Positions 1 through 8,458 of a stretch of DNA of 64,000 bases are shown here, piece after piece. The position numbers and the translations under genes were made by a program. Below the pieces are notes generated by a model. The model did no database searches. It was not told the DNA's origin and was given only the letters and a program-made list of their open reading frames with translations. Source of the DNA: Ignavibacteria bacterium (lineage in GTDB: Bacteria > Bacteroidota > Ignavibacteria > UBA10030); assembly GCA_016873805.1 (NCBI GenBank), contig VGVZ01000007.1, forward strand, positions 62,001 to 126,000. Reading direction: 5' to 3'. The number at the start of each line of letters is the position of its first letter. Position 1 is the first letter of the stretch.

Positions 1-864
1 GCCGATGGTGGTCTCAGCGGTCTGTTCCAAACGGTCAGTTCGGCCGGAAAACTGAAGCTATTTGATGTCGAGTTCGGGACGGGCCTGCTCCAAAAGCCAT
101 ACTCGATCATATCGGGAATACTCGGCGGAGCATTCCTCTCGATGGCTTCTCATGGAACGGATCAATTGATCGTTCAGAGGGTTCTCACCACGAAATCCCT
201 TCAGGCCAGCCGGAAAGCGCTCATTGGAAGCGGGATCATCATCATCTTCCAGTTTGCGATTTTCCTCGTGGTTGGGGTTCTCCTGTATGCGCACTACGGT
301 GGAGTGTCTGTGGGAGATCTCGGACTTCAGCGGGCGGATGAGATTTTTCCGCTCTTCATTATTCAAGGACTTCCGCAGGGGATCTCGGGGTTGATCATCG
401 CGGGGTTGATGGCGGCCGCTCTCTCCACGCTTGCCGGCTCGATGAGTTCCATTGCTTCTTCTGTTGTTCTCGATCTCTGGAGTCCGATGGCGGGGGTGGA
501 AGCAGACGAGCCGCGGGTGCTTCTGATATCACGGATGGCAACGCTCGTCGCGGCCATTGTCCTCGTGGGCGCGGCGGTGTTCTTCATGACGACGTCGCAG
601 ACGGTGGTGGAACTTGCGCTGAGCATCGCGTCCTTCACATACGGCGGCTTGCTCGGGACGTTCCTCCTGGGCGTACTTTTCAAACGGCCGGTGCAGGAAG
701 ACGCTCTTGCGGCTTTCGTGGCGGGAATTCTCGTGATGGTGACCGTGATCTCGCTGAAACTTGTTGCGTGGACCTGGTTCACGTTGATCGGCGTGATCGT
801 CACGCTTTCGGTGGGAACACTTCTGAGTCGGCTCGCGAGGAACTCTTCCGCCCGCGATTCCTGA
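1..864 (+). CDS. Sodium:solute symporter (SSS family), 3' part
   Basis: The reading frame is open from base 1, so the gene is cut by the window edge; the track's ATG at 142 is internal. The visible 287 residues carry several hydrophobic segments and the SSS-type stretch SMASHGTDQLIVQR, followed by GLPQGISGLIIAGLMAAALST, which resembles the conserved core of sodium/solute symporters. The product would be an inner-membrane cation-coupled uptake protein. The substrate cannot be told from this fragment. A second SSS-family gene lies at 58731 in the thiamin operon; I could not compare the two in detail. Confidence 0.85.
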   Translation, partial: ADGGLSGLFQTVSSAGKLKLFDVEFGTGLLQKPYSIISGILGGAFLSMASHGTDQLIVQRVLTTKSLQASRKALIGSGIIIIFQFAIFLVVGVLLYAHYGGVSVGDLGLQRADEIFPLFIIQGLPQGISGLIIAGLMAAALSTLAGSMSSIASSVVLDLWSPMAGVEADEPRVLLISRMATLVAAIVLVGAAVFFMTTSQTVVELALSIASFTYGGLLGTFLLGVLFKRPVQEDALAAFVAGILVMVTVISLKLVAWTWFTLIGVIVTLSVGTLLSRLARNSSARDS

Positions 865-889
865 AGGCAACACAACATCCTTGTTCGTC

Positions 890-1834
890 ATGGGTCGAAG
901 ACAGCACAGCAGAGACAGACACGTTGATGGGGCGACGACAGAAATCGCGCGACAGCTAAAGGAATACTGCGACTATCTTCTGCTCGAAAAAGGCGTTTCA
1001 CAGAACACGTACGAATCCTACCGGTTCGACCTCACGAAGTATTCTCGCTTTCTCGAAGACCGCGCGATTCGGGAAAGCACTCAGATACGCAACGACGACG
1101 TCAGGCAATTTCTCCGCGCTCTTCACCGCACGGGATTATCGGCCAGGAGTATCCATAGAATCCTCTCGGCGGTGCGCGGATTCCACAAGTTCCTTGTCGT
1201 CGAAGAAAAGGTGACGGAAGATCCGACAGAGGATCTTGAACCGCCCAAGCGAGAACGCGCGCTCCCAAGCGTTCTCACTCTTCCCGAAATCGAGCGGATA
1301 CTCACCCAACCCGACTGTGTGACGGCGCTCGGGATTCGTGATCGCGCAATCCTCGAGACTCTCTATGCCACAGGGGTGCGAGTAACCGAACTGCTCGATT
1401 TGAACCAGTCCAATGTGATGACGGACGAAGGACTTGTGTTGGTCTACGGAAAAGGGTCGAAAGAGCGGCTTGTCCCGATCGGGAGATCCGCGTTGGATTG
1501 GATAGCGCGGTACGCCACAGAAGTTCGCCCGCGTCTGTCGCGGAAAGGGACGTCGCGTGACGTTCTTTTTCTGAATGCCCGCGGAGGGCGCTTATCGCGC
1601 ACGGCAATCTGGAACATCACCGTGAAATATGCAGAATCGGCAGGCATCAAGAAACAGATTCACCCCCACATCTTCCGGCATTCCTTTGCCACGCATCTGC
1701 TGGAAGGGGGAGCAGACTTGCGGGCGGTACAGGAAATGCTGGGTCATGTGAATATCGAGACAACCCAGATCTATACGCATGTCGATCGGGAGTACCTCAA
1801 AGAGGTTCACCGATCGTTCCATCCGCGGCCGTAG
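890..1834 (+). CDS. xerD: Tyrosine recombinase, XerD/XerC type
   Basis: The protein is about 314 residues, the usual Xer length. An N-terminal SAM-like core-binding domain (ARQLKEYCDYLLLEKGVSQNTY) is followed by a catalytic domain with all expected residues: the first Arg in ATGVRVTELLDL, a Lys in YGKGSKERLVP, HxxR in HPHIFRHSFATHLLEGG, the second His in LGHVNIETTQIYTHV and the Tyr nucleophile in that same stretch. Xer recombinases resolve chromosome dimers at dif; no dif site was identified here. The track starts at a TTG (881); the ATG at 890 is preferred. XerC versus XerD cannot be settled, and no integron or phage neighbours suggest another role. Confidence 0.88.
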   Translation: MGRRQHSRDRHVDGATTEIARQLKEYCDYLLLEKGVSQNTYESYRFDLTKYSRFLEDRAIRESTQIRNDDVRQFLRALHRTGLSARSIHRILSAVRGFHKFLVVEEKVTEDPTEDLEPPKRERALPSVLTLPEIERILTQPDCVTALGIRDRAILETLYATGVRVTELLDLNQSNVMTDEGLVLVYGKGSKERLVPIGRSALDWIARYATEVRPRLSRKGTSRDVLFLNARGGRLSRTAIWNITVKYAESAGIKKQIHPHIFRHSFATHLLEGGADLRAVQEMLGHVNIETTQIYTHVDREYLKEVHRSFHPRP

Positions 1835-1850
1835 AAGCCGGCAGTCTTCT

Positions 1851-2393
1851 TCACCGTCTGAAATTCTTTCTGGCGAGCACGTCGGTACACATCCCGCAGA
1901 GTCGTTCCCCCTTCAGATCGATATCCTCAACGGCCGTGGAGGAGTGCATAACGCATTCGTATTCGTGGCAATGCAGAAGCCCGAATGTATGTCCGAGCTC
2001 ATGAACGGCTTCCTTGATCAATCGCTGCTCGAGCAGCAGCGGATCGGCGGGGAGGCCATAATAGCTGTTGTCGAGCCGGTAGCTGGAGACAACCGCCGCC
2101 GTTCCGTCGAGCTGGGCTTCGCCGAACACGTAGGTAAGGACCGGCACGTACAAATCGTAGGGGGTGACTCCAAGGATTTTTCCTTGGAATGATGAATAGA
2201 GGTGGAGAAGATGCTTGATCATCTGTGTCGAATAGTATTGATTGCGAGAGGGCTCGAAGGCAAATGCCGGGTCGATTGATCGCTCGGTACTCGTGTCGAC
2301 GCGAAGCCCAAATGTTGCTTCAAGCGGCGTTTTGAGAAGAGGAATATGCGGGTCGACGATCTTTCCGATCGGTACAAGGAGAATGCTCGACAT
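1851..2393 (-). CDS. Archaemetzincin-family zinc metalloprotease
   Basis: This 180-residue protein carries the full archaemetzincin (M54) signature: HELGHTFGLLHC, then the Cys spacing of CHEYEC, a Met in VMHSS, and a distal CGMC pair. The three His bind catalytic zinc and the four Cys form a second, structural zinc site in known family members. Archaemetzincins are common in archaea and patchy in bacteria, and their substrates are unknown. It is the last gene of the minus-strand redox/signalling operon, beginning about 3 bases after the regulator's stop codon, so co-transcription is likely. There is no signal peptide, so it should be cytosolic. Confidence 0.88.
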   Translation of the reverse strand: MSSILLVPIGKIVDPHIPLLKTPLEATFGLRVDTSTERSIDPAFAFEPSRNQYYSTQMIKHLLHLYSSFQGKILGVTPYDLYVPVLTYVFGEAQLDGTAAVVSSYRLDNSYYGLPADPLLLEQRLIKEAVHELGHTFGLLHCHEYECVMHSSTAVEDIDLKGERLCGMCTDVLARKNFRR

Positions 2394-2396
2394 TCG

Positions 2397-3752
2397 TCAC
2401 GGTTTCTTCAGTCCATATTTTGCAATCTTGTTGTACAGAGTCGCGCGATCAATATCAAGAATATCTGCCGACCGGGCAATATTCCAACCGGTTCGGTGGA
2501 GGACCGTCTCGATGTGATGGCACTCGATGGCAGAGAGGGTGTCCTTCGTCGGATGTGATTTGCTGTCAGCAAGCTGAAACGGGAGATCCGTCTGGACAAT
2601 GGAGGGGGGTTTCGCAAGCACCATTGCCCGTTCGATCACATTCTCCAACTCACGAACGTTTCCGGGCCACGGATAGCGGATGAGAAGGTCCAGCGTGTCG
2701 GTCGAAATCTCGGTCACCGGCTTGTTCATTGCTGCAGCGTACTTCTTCACAAAATACGTGGCCAGGATCGGGATATCGTTTCGTCGCTCGCGCAACGGCG
2801 GGACGAAGATCGTGAATACATTCAGTCGATAGTACAAATCTTCCCTGAAAATCCCTTCCTTGACGGCCTGCTCGAGATCCCGGTTCGTCGCGCAGATGAC
2901 GCGAAAATCACTCTTGATGGTCTCGTTTCCCCCTACCCGAGTGAACTGCTTCGATTCGAGTACGCGGAGCAGTTGAACCTGCATTTTGGAACCGATCGTG
3001 CCGACCTCGTCGAGGAAGATCGTCCCTCCATCAGCCATTTCGAATTTTCCCTTGCGTCGATGTTGCGCTCCCGTGAAAGCTCCCCGCTCGTGGCCAAACA
3101 GTTCGCTCTCGAGGAGACTCTCAGGTACGGCGCCGCAGTTGACGGCGATAATCGGGAAGAACCGGCGTCCACTGTGTGCGTGGATCGTGCGGGCGACGAG
3201 CTCTTTTCCGGTGCCGCTTTCACCCCGGATCATGACCGTGGTATCGGTCTTCGCGACGGTTTTCGCCAGCTCGATGACTTTCTTCATCGGCGCGCTGTCG
3301 CCGATGAGCTCGTCGGTAACCGATATCGTGGAGATATGCTGGCGGAGACGGATGTTCTCGTCGTTAAGCTTCTTCTGGCGGAGCGCATTCCGTACGAGAT
3401 GGGAGAGATGGTCCGGATCAACGGGCTTGGTGACGTAATCGAATGCCCCCTCCTTCAATGCCTGCACGGCGCTCTCGACCGAGGCGAATGCCGTGATCAT
3501 GATGATGATTGCTTCTTTGTCGATTTCGACGAGACGCTTCTGGAGCTCAAGCCCGCTGATTCCGGGCATTTTGATATCGAGCAATATGACATCCCAAGGT
3601 CCGGCCGACATCAGCTTCAGGGCGTGGGTTGCATCCTCGGCTGTTTCTACACGGTAGCCATCCTCCCGGAACCACTTGGAAAGTGAATCGCGGACAACAA
3701 ACTCGTCATCCACAATAAGAACTGCCGGAGTTGGTTGTTGAGTGTCAGTCAT
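2397..3752 (-). CDS. Sigma-54-dependent response regulator (NtrC family)
   Basis: The 451-residue protein has three domains in order. An N-terminal receiver carries phospho-acceptor Asp59 in LLDIKMPG. A central AAA+ domain carries Walker A GESGTGKE, the sigma-54-contacting GAFTGA loop and Walker B GGTIFLDEVG. A C-terminal Fis-type helix-turn-helix follows (RSADILDIDRATLYNKIAKYG). It should activate RNA polymerase-sigma54 from upstream sites when phosphorylated by the adjacent heme-type sensor kinase, whose stop codon lies 18 bases upstream. Sigma-54-like promoters at 5419-5433 and 9199-9213, with dyads at 9325-9440, make its own operon the likely target. Confidence 0.94.
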   Translation of the reverse strand: MTDTQQPTPAVLIVDDEFVVRDSLSKWFREDGYRVETAEDATHALKLMSAGPWDVILLDIKMPGISGLELQKRLVEIDKEAIIIMITAFASVESAVQALKEGAFDYVTKPVDPDHLSHLVRNALRQKKLNDENIRLRQHISTISVTDELIGDSAPMKKVIELAKTVAKTDTTVMIRGESGTGKELVARTIHAHSGRRFFPIIAVNCGAVPESLLESELFGHERGAFTGAQHRRKGKFEMADGGTIFLDEVGTIGSKMQVQLLRVLESKQFTRVGGNETIKSDFRVICATNRDLEQAVKEGIFREDLYYRLNVFTIFVPPLRERRNDIPILATYFVKKYAAAMNKPVTEISTDTLDLLIRYPWPGNVRELENVIERAMVLAKPPSIVQTDLPFQLADSKSHPTKDTLSAIECHHIETVLHRTGWNIARSADILDIDRATLYNKIAKYGLKKP

Positions 3753-3770
3753 GATCGAATCCTTGGAAGT

Positions 3771-5387
3771 TCACAACGATTGAGCCGCATGGCTGTCTGT
3801 CTCTGTCTGAATCGGAAGGGTCATGGTGAAGGTTGTTCCCACGCCGATATTTGATTCCACAGCGATGGTCCCCCGGTGTCGCTCAACGATTCCGAAAACC
3901 ACCGCCAGCCCAAGTCCTGTGGCTTTGCCGCTTTCCTTGGTTGAGAAGAATGGTTCAAAGATGTGTTCGAGATTCTCCTTGGCAATTCCAACTCCATTGT
4001 CCGCGATCCGGAGCAAAGCATTGCGTGCGTCGTCAGAGAGGGCAGCCTGGATCTTGAGCGTTCCCCCTTCGGCCATCGCCTCCACAGCATTGATTTCGAG
4101 TGCCAGCAGCGCCTGTTCGATCTGCTCGGGGTCGCAATAAAGCATGATGGGTTGGTCGCTAAGTTCCCGTTCGAGCGCAACGCGATTCATCTTCAGATGA
4201 TGGTCGATGAGTCGGAGACTTCGTTCAACAATTGATTGGAGACTCACTTTGGTCATTTGTCCTCGATCCCTGCGGGCAAAGAGAAGGAGATTCTTGACGA
4301 TCGATCCGCAGCGCGACGATTCGTCCGCGATCAGTGAAAGTTCCGTCTGGATTTCTGTCGATTTCTCTTCCGGCAGAGGAAATCCGTGGATCTTCTTTTT
4401 CAAGAGTTTGGCATACGTCAGAATGCCTTCGAGGGGGTTGTTCAATTCGTGGGCGACCGTTGCTGCCAGCTTTCCAAGAGAAGCCATCTTTTCCACGTGG
4501 ATCATATGATGCTGAGCTCTCTGAAGCTCCTCGGTTTTTTGAGCCACACGATGCTCGAGGGTTTGAGTCCATTCGAGAATCTCCTCTTGCGCACGTTGGA
4601 GCTCTTGCGACATCTGATTGAACGATCGGGCGAGCGCCCCAACCTCATCCTTTGATCGCACCCTGATCCGGTACGAAAGGTTTCCCTTGATGATTTCCTG
4701 CGTGCCGAGCGTAAGATTGCGAACAGGGATGTTGACGAGAAACCAGATAAAGATTCCCGATACAAGCGCGACGGCAGCCACGAGAATGAACGAACTGAGA
4801 TAGTGCATGTGCGTCGATTCGACGAGAAGGGCATCAATCTCGTCAAGAGGGAGCATGACATCGAGCACTCCCAACACGGTCTGAGTCGCGGGATGAGCGT
4901 GACACGCCGCACTGGAGCAGGAAGATTCATTGTAGATCGGCGTGATCATGCCGAGCACTCTGTATCCCTTGGGGGATTTGAATACCCGCGTCAACTCATC
5001 GGGATTGGGCGACAACGGGGGAGTCCCCACGCCGTGACAGGCGTTGCAAGCTTCGGCGGACATGTCGACCCGGGTCCCGACCTCAGCCGAATCAGTGGAA
5101 AACGTGACGGTTCCCCTCTTGTCGTACACACGAATGCCATGAATGCCCGGTTCTGTGCCCACGGTCGTGATGATCTGATAGATATCCTCCCGACGATTAA
5201 GCAACATGCTGTAGTGGGTCGATCGCTTGATGATATCACTCGCGCGGAAGGCAGAACCAACCATGCTCTCCATATATCTCTGCGATTGCCACTGCGTGTT
5301 AATCACGGTAACGACAATTGTTCCCACGAGCATGACGAGGATGATCGTCACGAACAGGCGGAAGGCGAGGAGGCGGGTAAATTTCAT
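3771..5387 (-). CDS. Membrane sensor histidine kinase with c-type heme motifs
   Basis: The protein has 538 residues. TM1 is near residues 9-29, followed by a periplasmic region and TM2 near 197-219. HAMP, a coiled coil, HisKA with the H-box VAHELNNPLEGI, and a C-terminal HATPase with DNGVGI and TGLGLAV complete it. The sensor region contains CNACH (Cys114-His118), a standard c-type heme-binding motif, and CSSAACH (Cys157-His163), the longer CX4CH variant known from some multiheme cytochromes. It probably senses redox state or a gas through covalently bound heme, and phosphorylates the adjacent NtrC-type regulator. A sigma-54-type promoter lies just upstream. Confidence 0.92.
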   Translation of the reverse strand: MKFTRLLAFRLFVTIILVMLVGTIVVTVINTQWQSQRYMESMVGSAFRASDIIKRSTHYSMLLNRREDIYQIITTVGTEPGIHGIRVYDKRGTVTFSTDSAEVGTRVDMSAEACNACHGVGTPPLSPNPDELTRVFKSPKGYRVLGMITPIYNESSCSSAACHAHPATQTVLGVLDVMLPLDEIDALLVESTHMHYLSSFILVAAVALVSGIFIWFLVNIPVRNLTLGTQEIIKGNLSYRIRVRSKDEVGALARSFNQMSQELQRAQEEILEWTQTLEHRVAQKTEELQRAQHHMIHVEKMASLGKLAATVAHELNNPLEGILTYAKLLKKKIHGFPLPEEKSTEIQTELSLIADESSRCGSIVKNLLLFARRDRGQMTKVSLQSIVERSLRLIDHHLKMNRVALERELSDQPIMLYCDPEQIEQALLALEINAVEAMAEGGTLKIQAALSDDARNALLRIADNGVGIAKENLEHIFEPFFSTKESGKATGLGLAVVFGIVERHRGTIAVESNIGVGTTFTMTLPIQTETDSHAAQSL

Positions 5388-5418
5388 GGGGACACCTGTG
5401 CCCTAATGCTGGGAAGCG

Positions 5419-5433
5419 GCAATTCCTATGCCA
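5419..5433 (-). promoter_or_regulatory. Sigma-54 (-24/-12) promoter upstream of the sensor kinase
   Basis: On the minus strand the sequence reads TGGCATAGGAATTGC. This matches the sigma-54 consensus TGGCAC-N5-TTGC with the invariant GG and GC elements at exact spacing and only one mismatch in the -24 block. It lies about 32 bases upstream of the kinase ATG, in the 161-bp gap after the second GcvH-like gene. It would give the kinase-regulator pair its own promoter, driven by the NtrC-type regulator encoded there. The match was found by eye. Confidence 0.68.
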
Positions 5434-5548
5434 GGCACCTGTGGTCGGAAGTTCGGCGAAATCTCAAGGGATTCTCGGTGGGAGAGGGCCGCATTTTCAA
5501 TATTGGGATTCGTTTTGCGAGTTCGGGATTGTCCTGAGGGGGTCCCGG

Positions 5549-6361
5549 CTACGTCTCGCTGGCGAAAATCCCCTGCACGATTTCATAGTAGGCCGGATTG
5601 CCCAACAGCTCGGAAATCGTCTGAATTGGATGTCCGCCATCGTACAGAGTCGCATCGGTCATTTCGCATCGCCTGGAGCGCTCGCGGAATTTCTCTTGGA
5701 GCAAGCCAAGCTGTTTCCGACTGAAGAGAGTATGGGCCTCTGATGATTTGAGATGTCTCATGGGAGAGCGGGAGGTGGTGCGAATCTTGGCAATCCATCC
5801 TCTCCCATAGGGATCGTCGGTAATCGCATTCGGTTCCATCGCGAGCGTGGGGTTGTGCGCAAGGACTGTCCCTGAAAGCGGCGAACGAATGGACAGCGTT
5901 CCCTCGCGATGGACAATCCACGTGAAGGGAGAATGCCTGACCAGTGAAGACGTGGCGAGAGGAAGCACGACACTCACCACATCGCTCAATGCCTTTGCGC
6001 CCATGTGATCGAGGCCGACGATCCACTCGTGAGGGTTAGTCTGCTGAACCCAGGTGTGGGCGGCGGCGTACATGCGGTCGGAAGGAAACGGAGTGGACAA
6101 AATCGGGTCTGCGTACGCTTCAATCAAGCGCTCGATGGAATTGCCACCGGACGCAAGCCGGAGGGCTCCAGAATGCCGTTGCCTGTTCGATGGTCTCGAA
6201 CCTCCGGTGGATATCGTCTCGGTTTCTTCGTGCTGGCGAATCGAGATGTCGAACGGGCAGTCTTCGCATTCGAAATTCCGATCGCAAAGCTTGTATGACA
6301 CAACACCTGCTTCCATCCAGATGCAGTGCTGTTCCTCGGAATTATGTTGGTTGAGTGGCAT
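5549..6361 (-). CDS. GcvH-like (lipoyl-fold) protein with N-terminal Cys motif
   Basis: The ATG at 6361 follows a good ribosome site (AAGGGG, 6-base spacer), so it is preferred over the track's TTG at 6400, giving 270 residues. Residues 10-45 hold a cysteine motif (HCIWMEAG..., then KLCDRNFECEDCPFD). The rest resembles glycine cleavage H protein: HEWIVGLDHMGAKALSD, SPLSGTV, DDPYGRGWIAKI. The lysine that carries lipoate in GcvH is absent; the position before SPLSG is occupied by REGTLSIR. No glycine cleavage genes are nearby. The gene follows an NrfD subunit by 42 bases, so a role with the membrane redox complex is inferred. Confidence 0.78.
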   Translation of the reverse strand: MPLNQHNSEEQHCIWMEAGVVSYKLCDRNFECEDCPFDISIRQHEETETISTGGSRPSNRQRHSGALRLASGGNSIERLIEAYADPILSTPFPSDRMYAAAHTWVQQTNPHEWIVGLDHMGAKALSDVVSVVLPLATSSLVRHSPFTWIVHREGTLSIRSPLSGTVLAHNPTLAMEPNAITDDPYGRGWIAKIRTTSRSPMRHLKSSEAHTLFSRKQLGLLQEKFRERSRRCEMTDATLYDGGHPIQTISELLGNPAYYEIVQGIFASET

Positions 6362-6403
6362 GCTGAGCCCCTTCGGCCTCGTCGCTGGATGTTTGTTCAA
6401 ACG

Positions 6404-7597
6404 TCAATTCGATGTCACTTCCTTGCTCGACAGTGGAATCATCTCGTAGGGATGACGACCTGGCGGATGTGCCTCACCGTGTGTCTCTTCCGGAAAGACC
6501 GGCAGATGTTTGGCTGCCAAGCGGAACGCCGCGAACCCAATTGCGACGATCATCATCGTGACGGCGATCTCCATCAGGGATGGAAAATACCCTACTCCTG
6601 AGTACCGGTCGACTGCCGTGATGCTCAGGTTCATCCGATTCAGAATGACGCCGAGGACGACAAAGAGTGAAGCAAGGAAGAGCCCGCGTTTTGTGGTCCT
6701 GATCGACGGTATCAGCAGAAGGATGATGGGAAGCACGACGCCAAGGAGCATTTCTGCCCAGTAAAGAATTCCCTCGATGTTCATTGTGAACACATAGGAC
6801 AACAACCCATAGCTGAGCACGTCCTGGATCTTCAGCACGAAATAGATGCCCAGAGCGGCAACAGTCACCCGACCGAGGCGCACGAGAATCGGCAACTCAA
6901 TCTCCCGGTGAAACGCGCGGGAACTCAGAAACGATTCAATCGTAACCATCGCAGGCCCCACAGCAACTGCGGTGAGGAAGAAGAGGTACGGGAGATTCGC
7001 GGAATACCAGAGGGGGTATACTTTCTCCGGAACAATGAGAAACAGCGATCCAAGAGATGATTGGTGAAGGGAAGAAAGGATAACCCCGGCGATGACGAGT
7101 GGAATTGTGATGCTCTTGATGATTGTCTGAGGGCGTTTGAGATTGAGCTTCTCAAATACCATCGGACTGAATTCCAGTGCCAGCACCGTGGTATAGAGAA
7201 TGACACACCAGCCAACCTCAAACATAACGGATCGTGGATTCCACATGATGACCGGATGCCAGATGTTCCAGGGACGACCCAAGTCATACATGAGTGCAAA
7301 GGCGACAAGTAGATATCCCAGGAATGCCGTCAGGATCGCGGGTCGAAGAATCGGTCGGTAGCGTTCGAGATTGAAGATGTACACTGAACCTGCCACGACG
7401 AAACCGCCCGCCGCGAGCGCCACGCCACAGAGAATATCGAATCCGATCCACAGACCCCATGGGAATTTGTCTGAAAGATTTGTGGATGCTCCCAGACCTT
7501 GCGTGAATCGGACAACTGTTGCCACAATGCCTAGTGCCATGACTGCCCAGAAGGCAATTCCCCAAAACGTGAGCTTGGGTGCGCGAAGCTGAATCAT
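6404..7597 (-). CDS. NrfD/PsrC-family membrane subunit of a quinone-linked oxidoreductase
   Basis: The 397-residue, highly hydrophobic protein has about ten membrane segments. Features include an N-terminal PWGLWIGFDILCGVALAAGGF and a GRPWNIWHPVIMWNPRSVMFEVGW region typical of HybB/NrfD/DsrP subunits. These proteins have no cofactor and exchange electrons between quinones and a partner FeS protein. The ATG is preceded by a strong GGAGGAATATC site. The gene lies 15 bases after the FeS protein gene, making a classical FeS-NrfD pair, flanked by two GcvH-like genes. No catalytic molybdopterin or multiheme subunit is encoded nearby, so the full enzyme is unknown. Confidence 0.9.
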   Translation of the reverse strand: MIQLRAPKLTFWGIAFWAVMALGIVATVVRFTQGLGASTNLSDKFPWGLWIGFDILCGVALAAGGFVVAGSVYIFNLERYRPILRPAILTAFLGYLLVAFALMYDLGRPWNIWHPVIMWNPRSVMFEVGWCVILYTTVLALEFSPMVFEKLNLKRPQTIIKSITIPLVIAGVILSSLHQSSLGSLFLIVPEKVYPLWYSANLPYLFFLTAVAVGPAMVTIESFLSSRAFHREIELPILVRLGRVTVAALGIYFVLKIQDVLSYGLLSYVFTMNIEGILYWAEMLLGVVLPIILLLIPSIRTTKRGLFLASLFVVLGVILNRMNLSITAVDRYSGVGYFPSLMEIAVTMMIVAIGFAAFRLAAKHLPVFPEETHGEAHPPGRHPYEMIPLSSKEVTSN

Positions 7598-7612
7598 GAT
7601 ATTCCTCCGGAG

Positions 7613-8401
7613 TTACTCGTGGTCGTTGTTGTTGACTCTTCGGCTCGGATTGCCTTGTTCCATCCGCTCCAGTGCCTGCTCGTATTCCATCACCTCTTTC
7701 CGGCGGTTGGTGATCCACCAAACCCCAGCGAGCATCGTGGTTCCCCAGAACACGTAATTGGGAATTTTCGAGAGAATGGCCCAGGTGAGCGTTGGGAGTG
7801 GATGGTCCGGCAGCTGTGTGCGCAAACCGAGCTCGGCGAAGTCCTTGGGCGCAAGGAAGAGAACCGAGGTGCCACCGGCTTCTTTGACGCCGTAGATGTG
7901 GGAGATATACTGATCCGGAGTTTCGCTGATTCTGCGTTTCGCTTCAGCAATGAGATCATCCAGCGGTCCGAAGACGCGCGCTTCGGCGGGACAGACCTCC
8001 ACACACGCCGGCTGGCCGCCCTCGCGGATCCGATCGTAGCAAAGATCACACTTCGTGACCTCCGGATTCAAGCTATCCCATTGATACCGGGGAACATCAA
8101 ACGGACAGGCCTGCATGCAATAACGGCATCCCATGCAGCGCTGTTCGTGGTAGATGACGGGACCCAATGCGGTTTTCTCGAACGCGCCGACCGGACAGAC
8201 TGATTCGCAGGTCGGTTCGTTGCAGTGCATACATTGCTTCGACACATACACGCCGTCGACATCGACAACGGCGGTGTTCTGTGTTGAGGAGAGCTCGTGA
8301 ATGTCCGATGAGGGATGACCCCATCGTTCCGCATCCGCTTCTTCGCAGGCATAACAGCCGACACATAGGGTAAGATCGATAAGTATTCCGTGTTTCATCA
8401 T
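7613..8401 (-). CDS. 4Fe-4S ferredoxin-type electron transfer subunit (HybA/DsrO-like)
   Basis: The 262-residue protein has four Cys clusters: CVGCYAC, CMHCNEPTCESVCP, CMGCRYCMQACP and CDLCYDR...CVEVCP. One C-terminal membrane anchor (PNYVFWGTTMLAGVWWI) precedes a charged tail. In the first cluster the expected fourth Cys is Asp23 (CVGCYACEEAD), so that cluster may be [3Fe-4S] or Asp-ligated. I see no Tat or Sec signal peptide at the N-terminus, so the FeS domain should face the cytoplasm unless it is exported with a partner. It should wire the NrfD subunit encoded next to it to an unknown redox partner. Confidence 0.9.
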   Translation of the reverse strand: MMKHGILIDLTLCVGCYACEEADAERWGHPSSDIHELSSTQNTAVVDVDGVYVSKQCMHCNEPTCESVCPVGAFEKTALGPVIYHEQRCMGCRYCMQACPFDVPRYQWDSLNPEVTKCDLCYDRIREGGQPACVEVCPAEARVFGPLDDLIAEAKRRISETPDQYISHIYGVKEAGGTSVLFLAPKDFAELGLRTQLPDHPLPTLTWAILSKIPNYVFWGTTMLAGVWWITNRRKEVMEYEQALERMEQGNPSRRVNNNDHE

Positions 8402-8458
8402 GGTTTCGTATTCCTTCCGCGGAAAATGACTGACGTCGAAAAATACTGGGACGACTAT

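Noticed and set aside
768-959. 63-residue plus-strand ORF between the symporter and xerD
   Set aside because: It overlaps both real genes in another frame and has no ribosome site.
890-1834. XerD-type gene as an integrase of a mobile element
   Set aside because: It has standard Xer length and motifs; no attachment repeats, tRNA gene or cargo genes were seen nearby.
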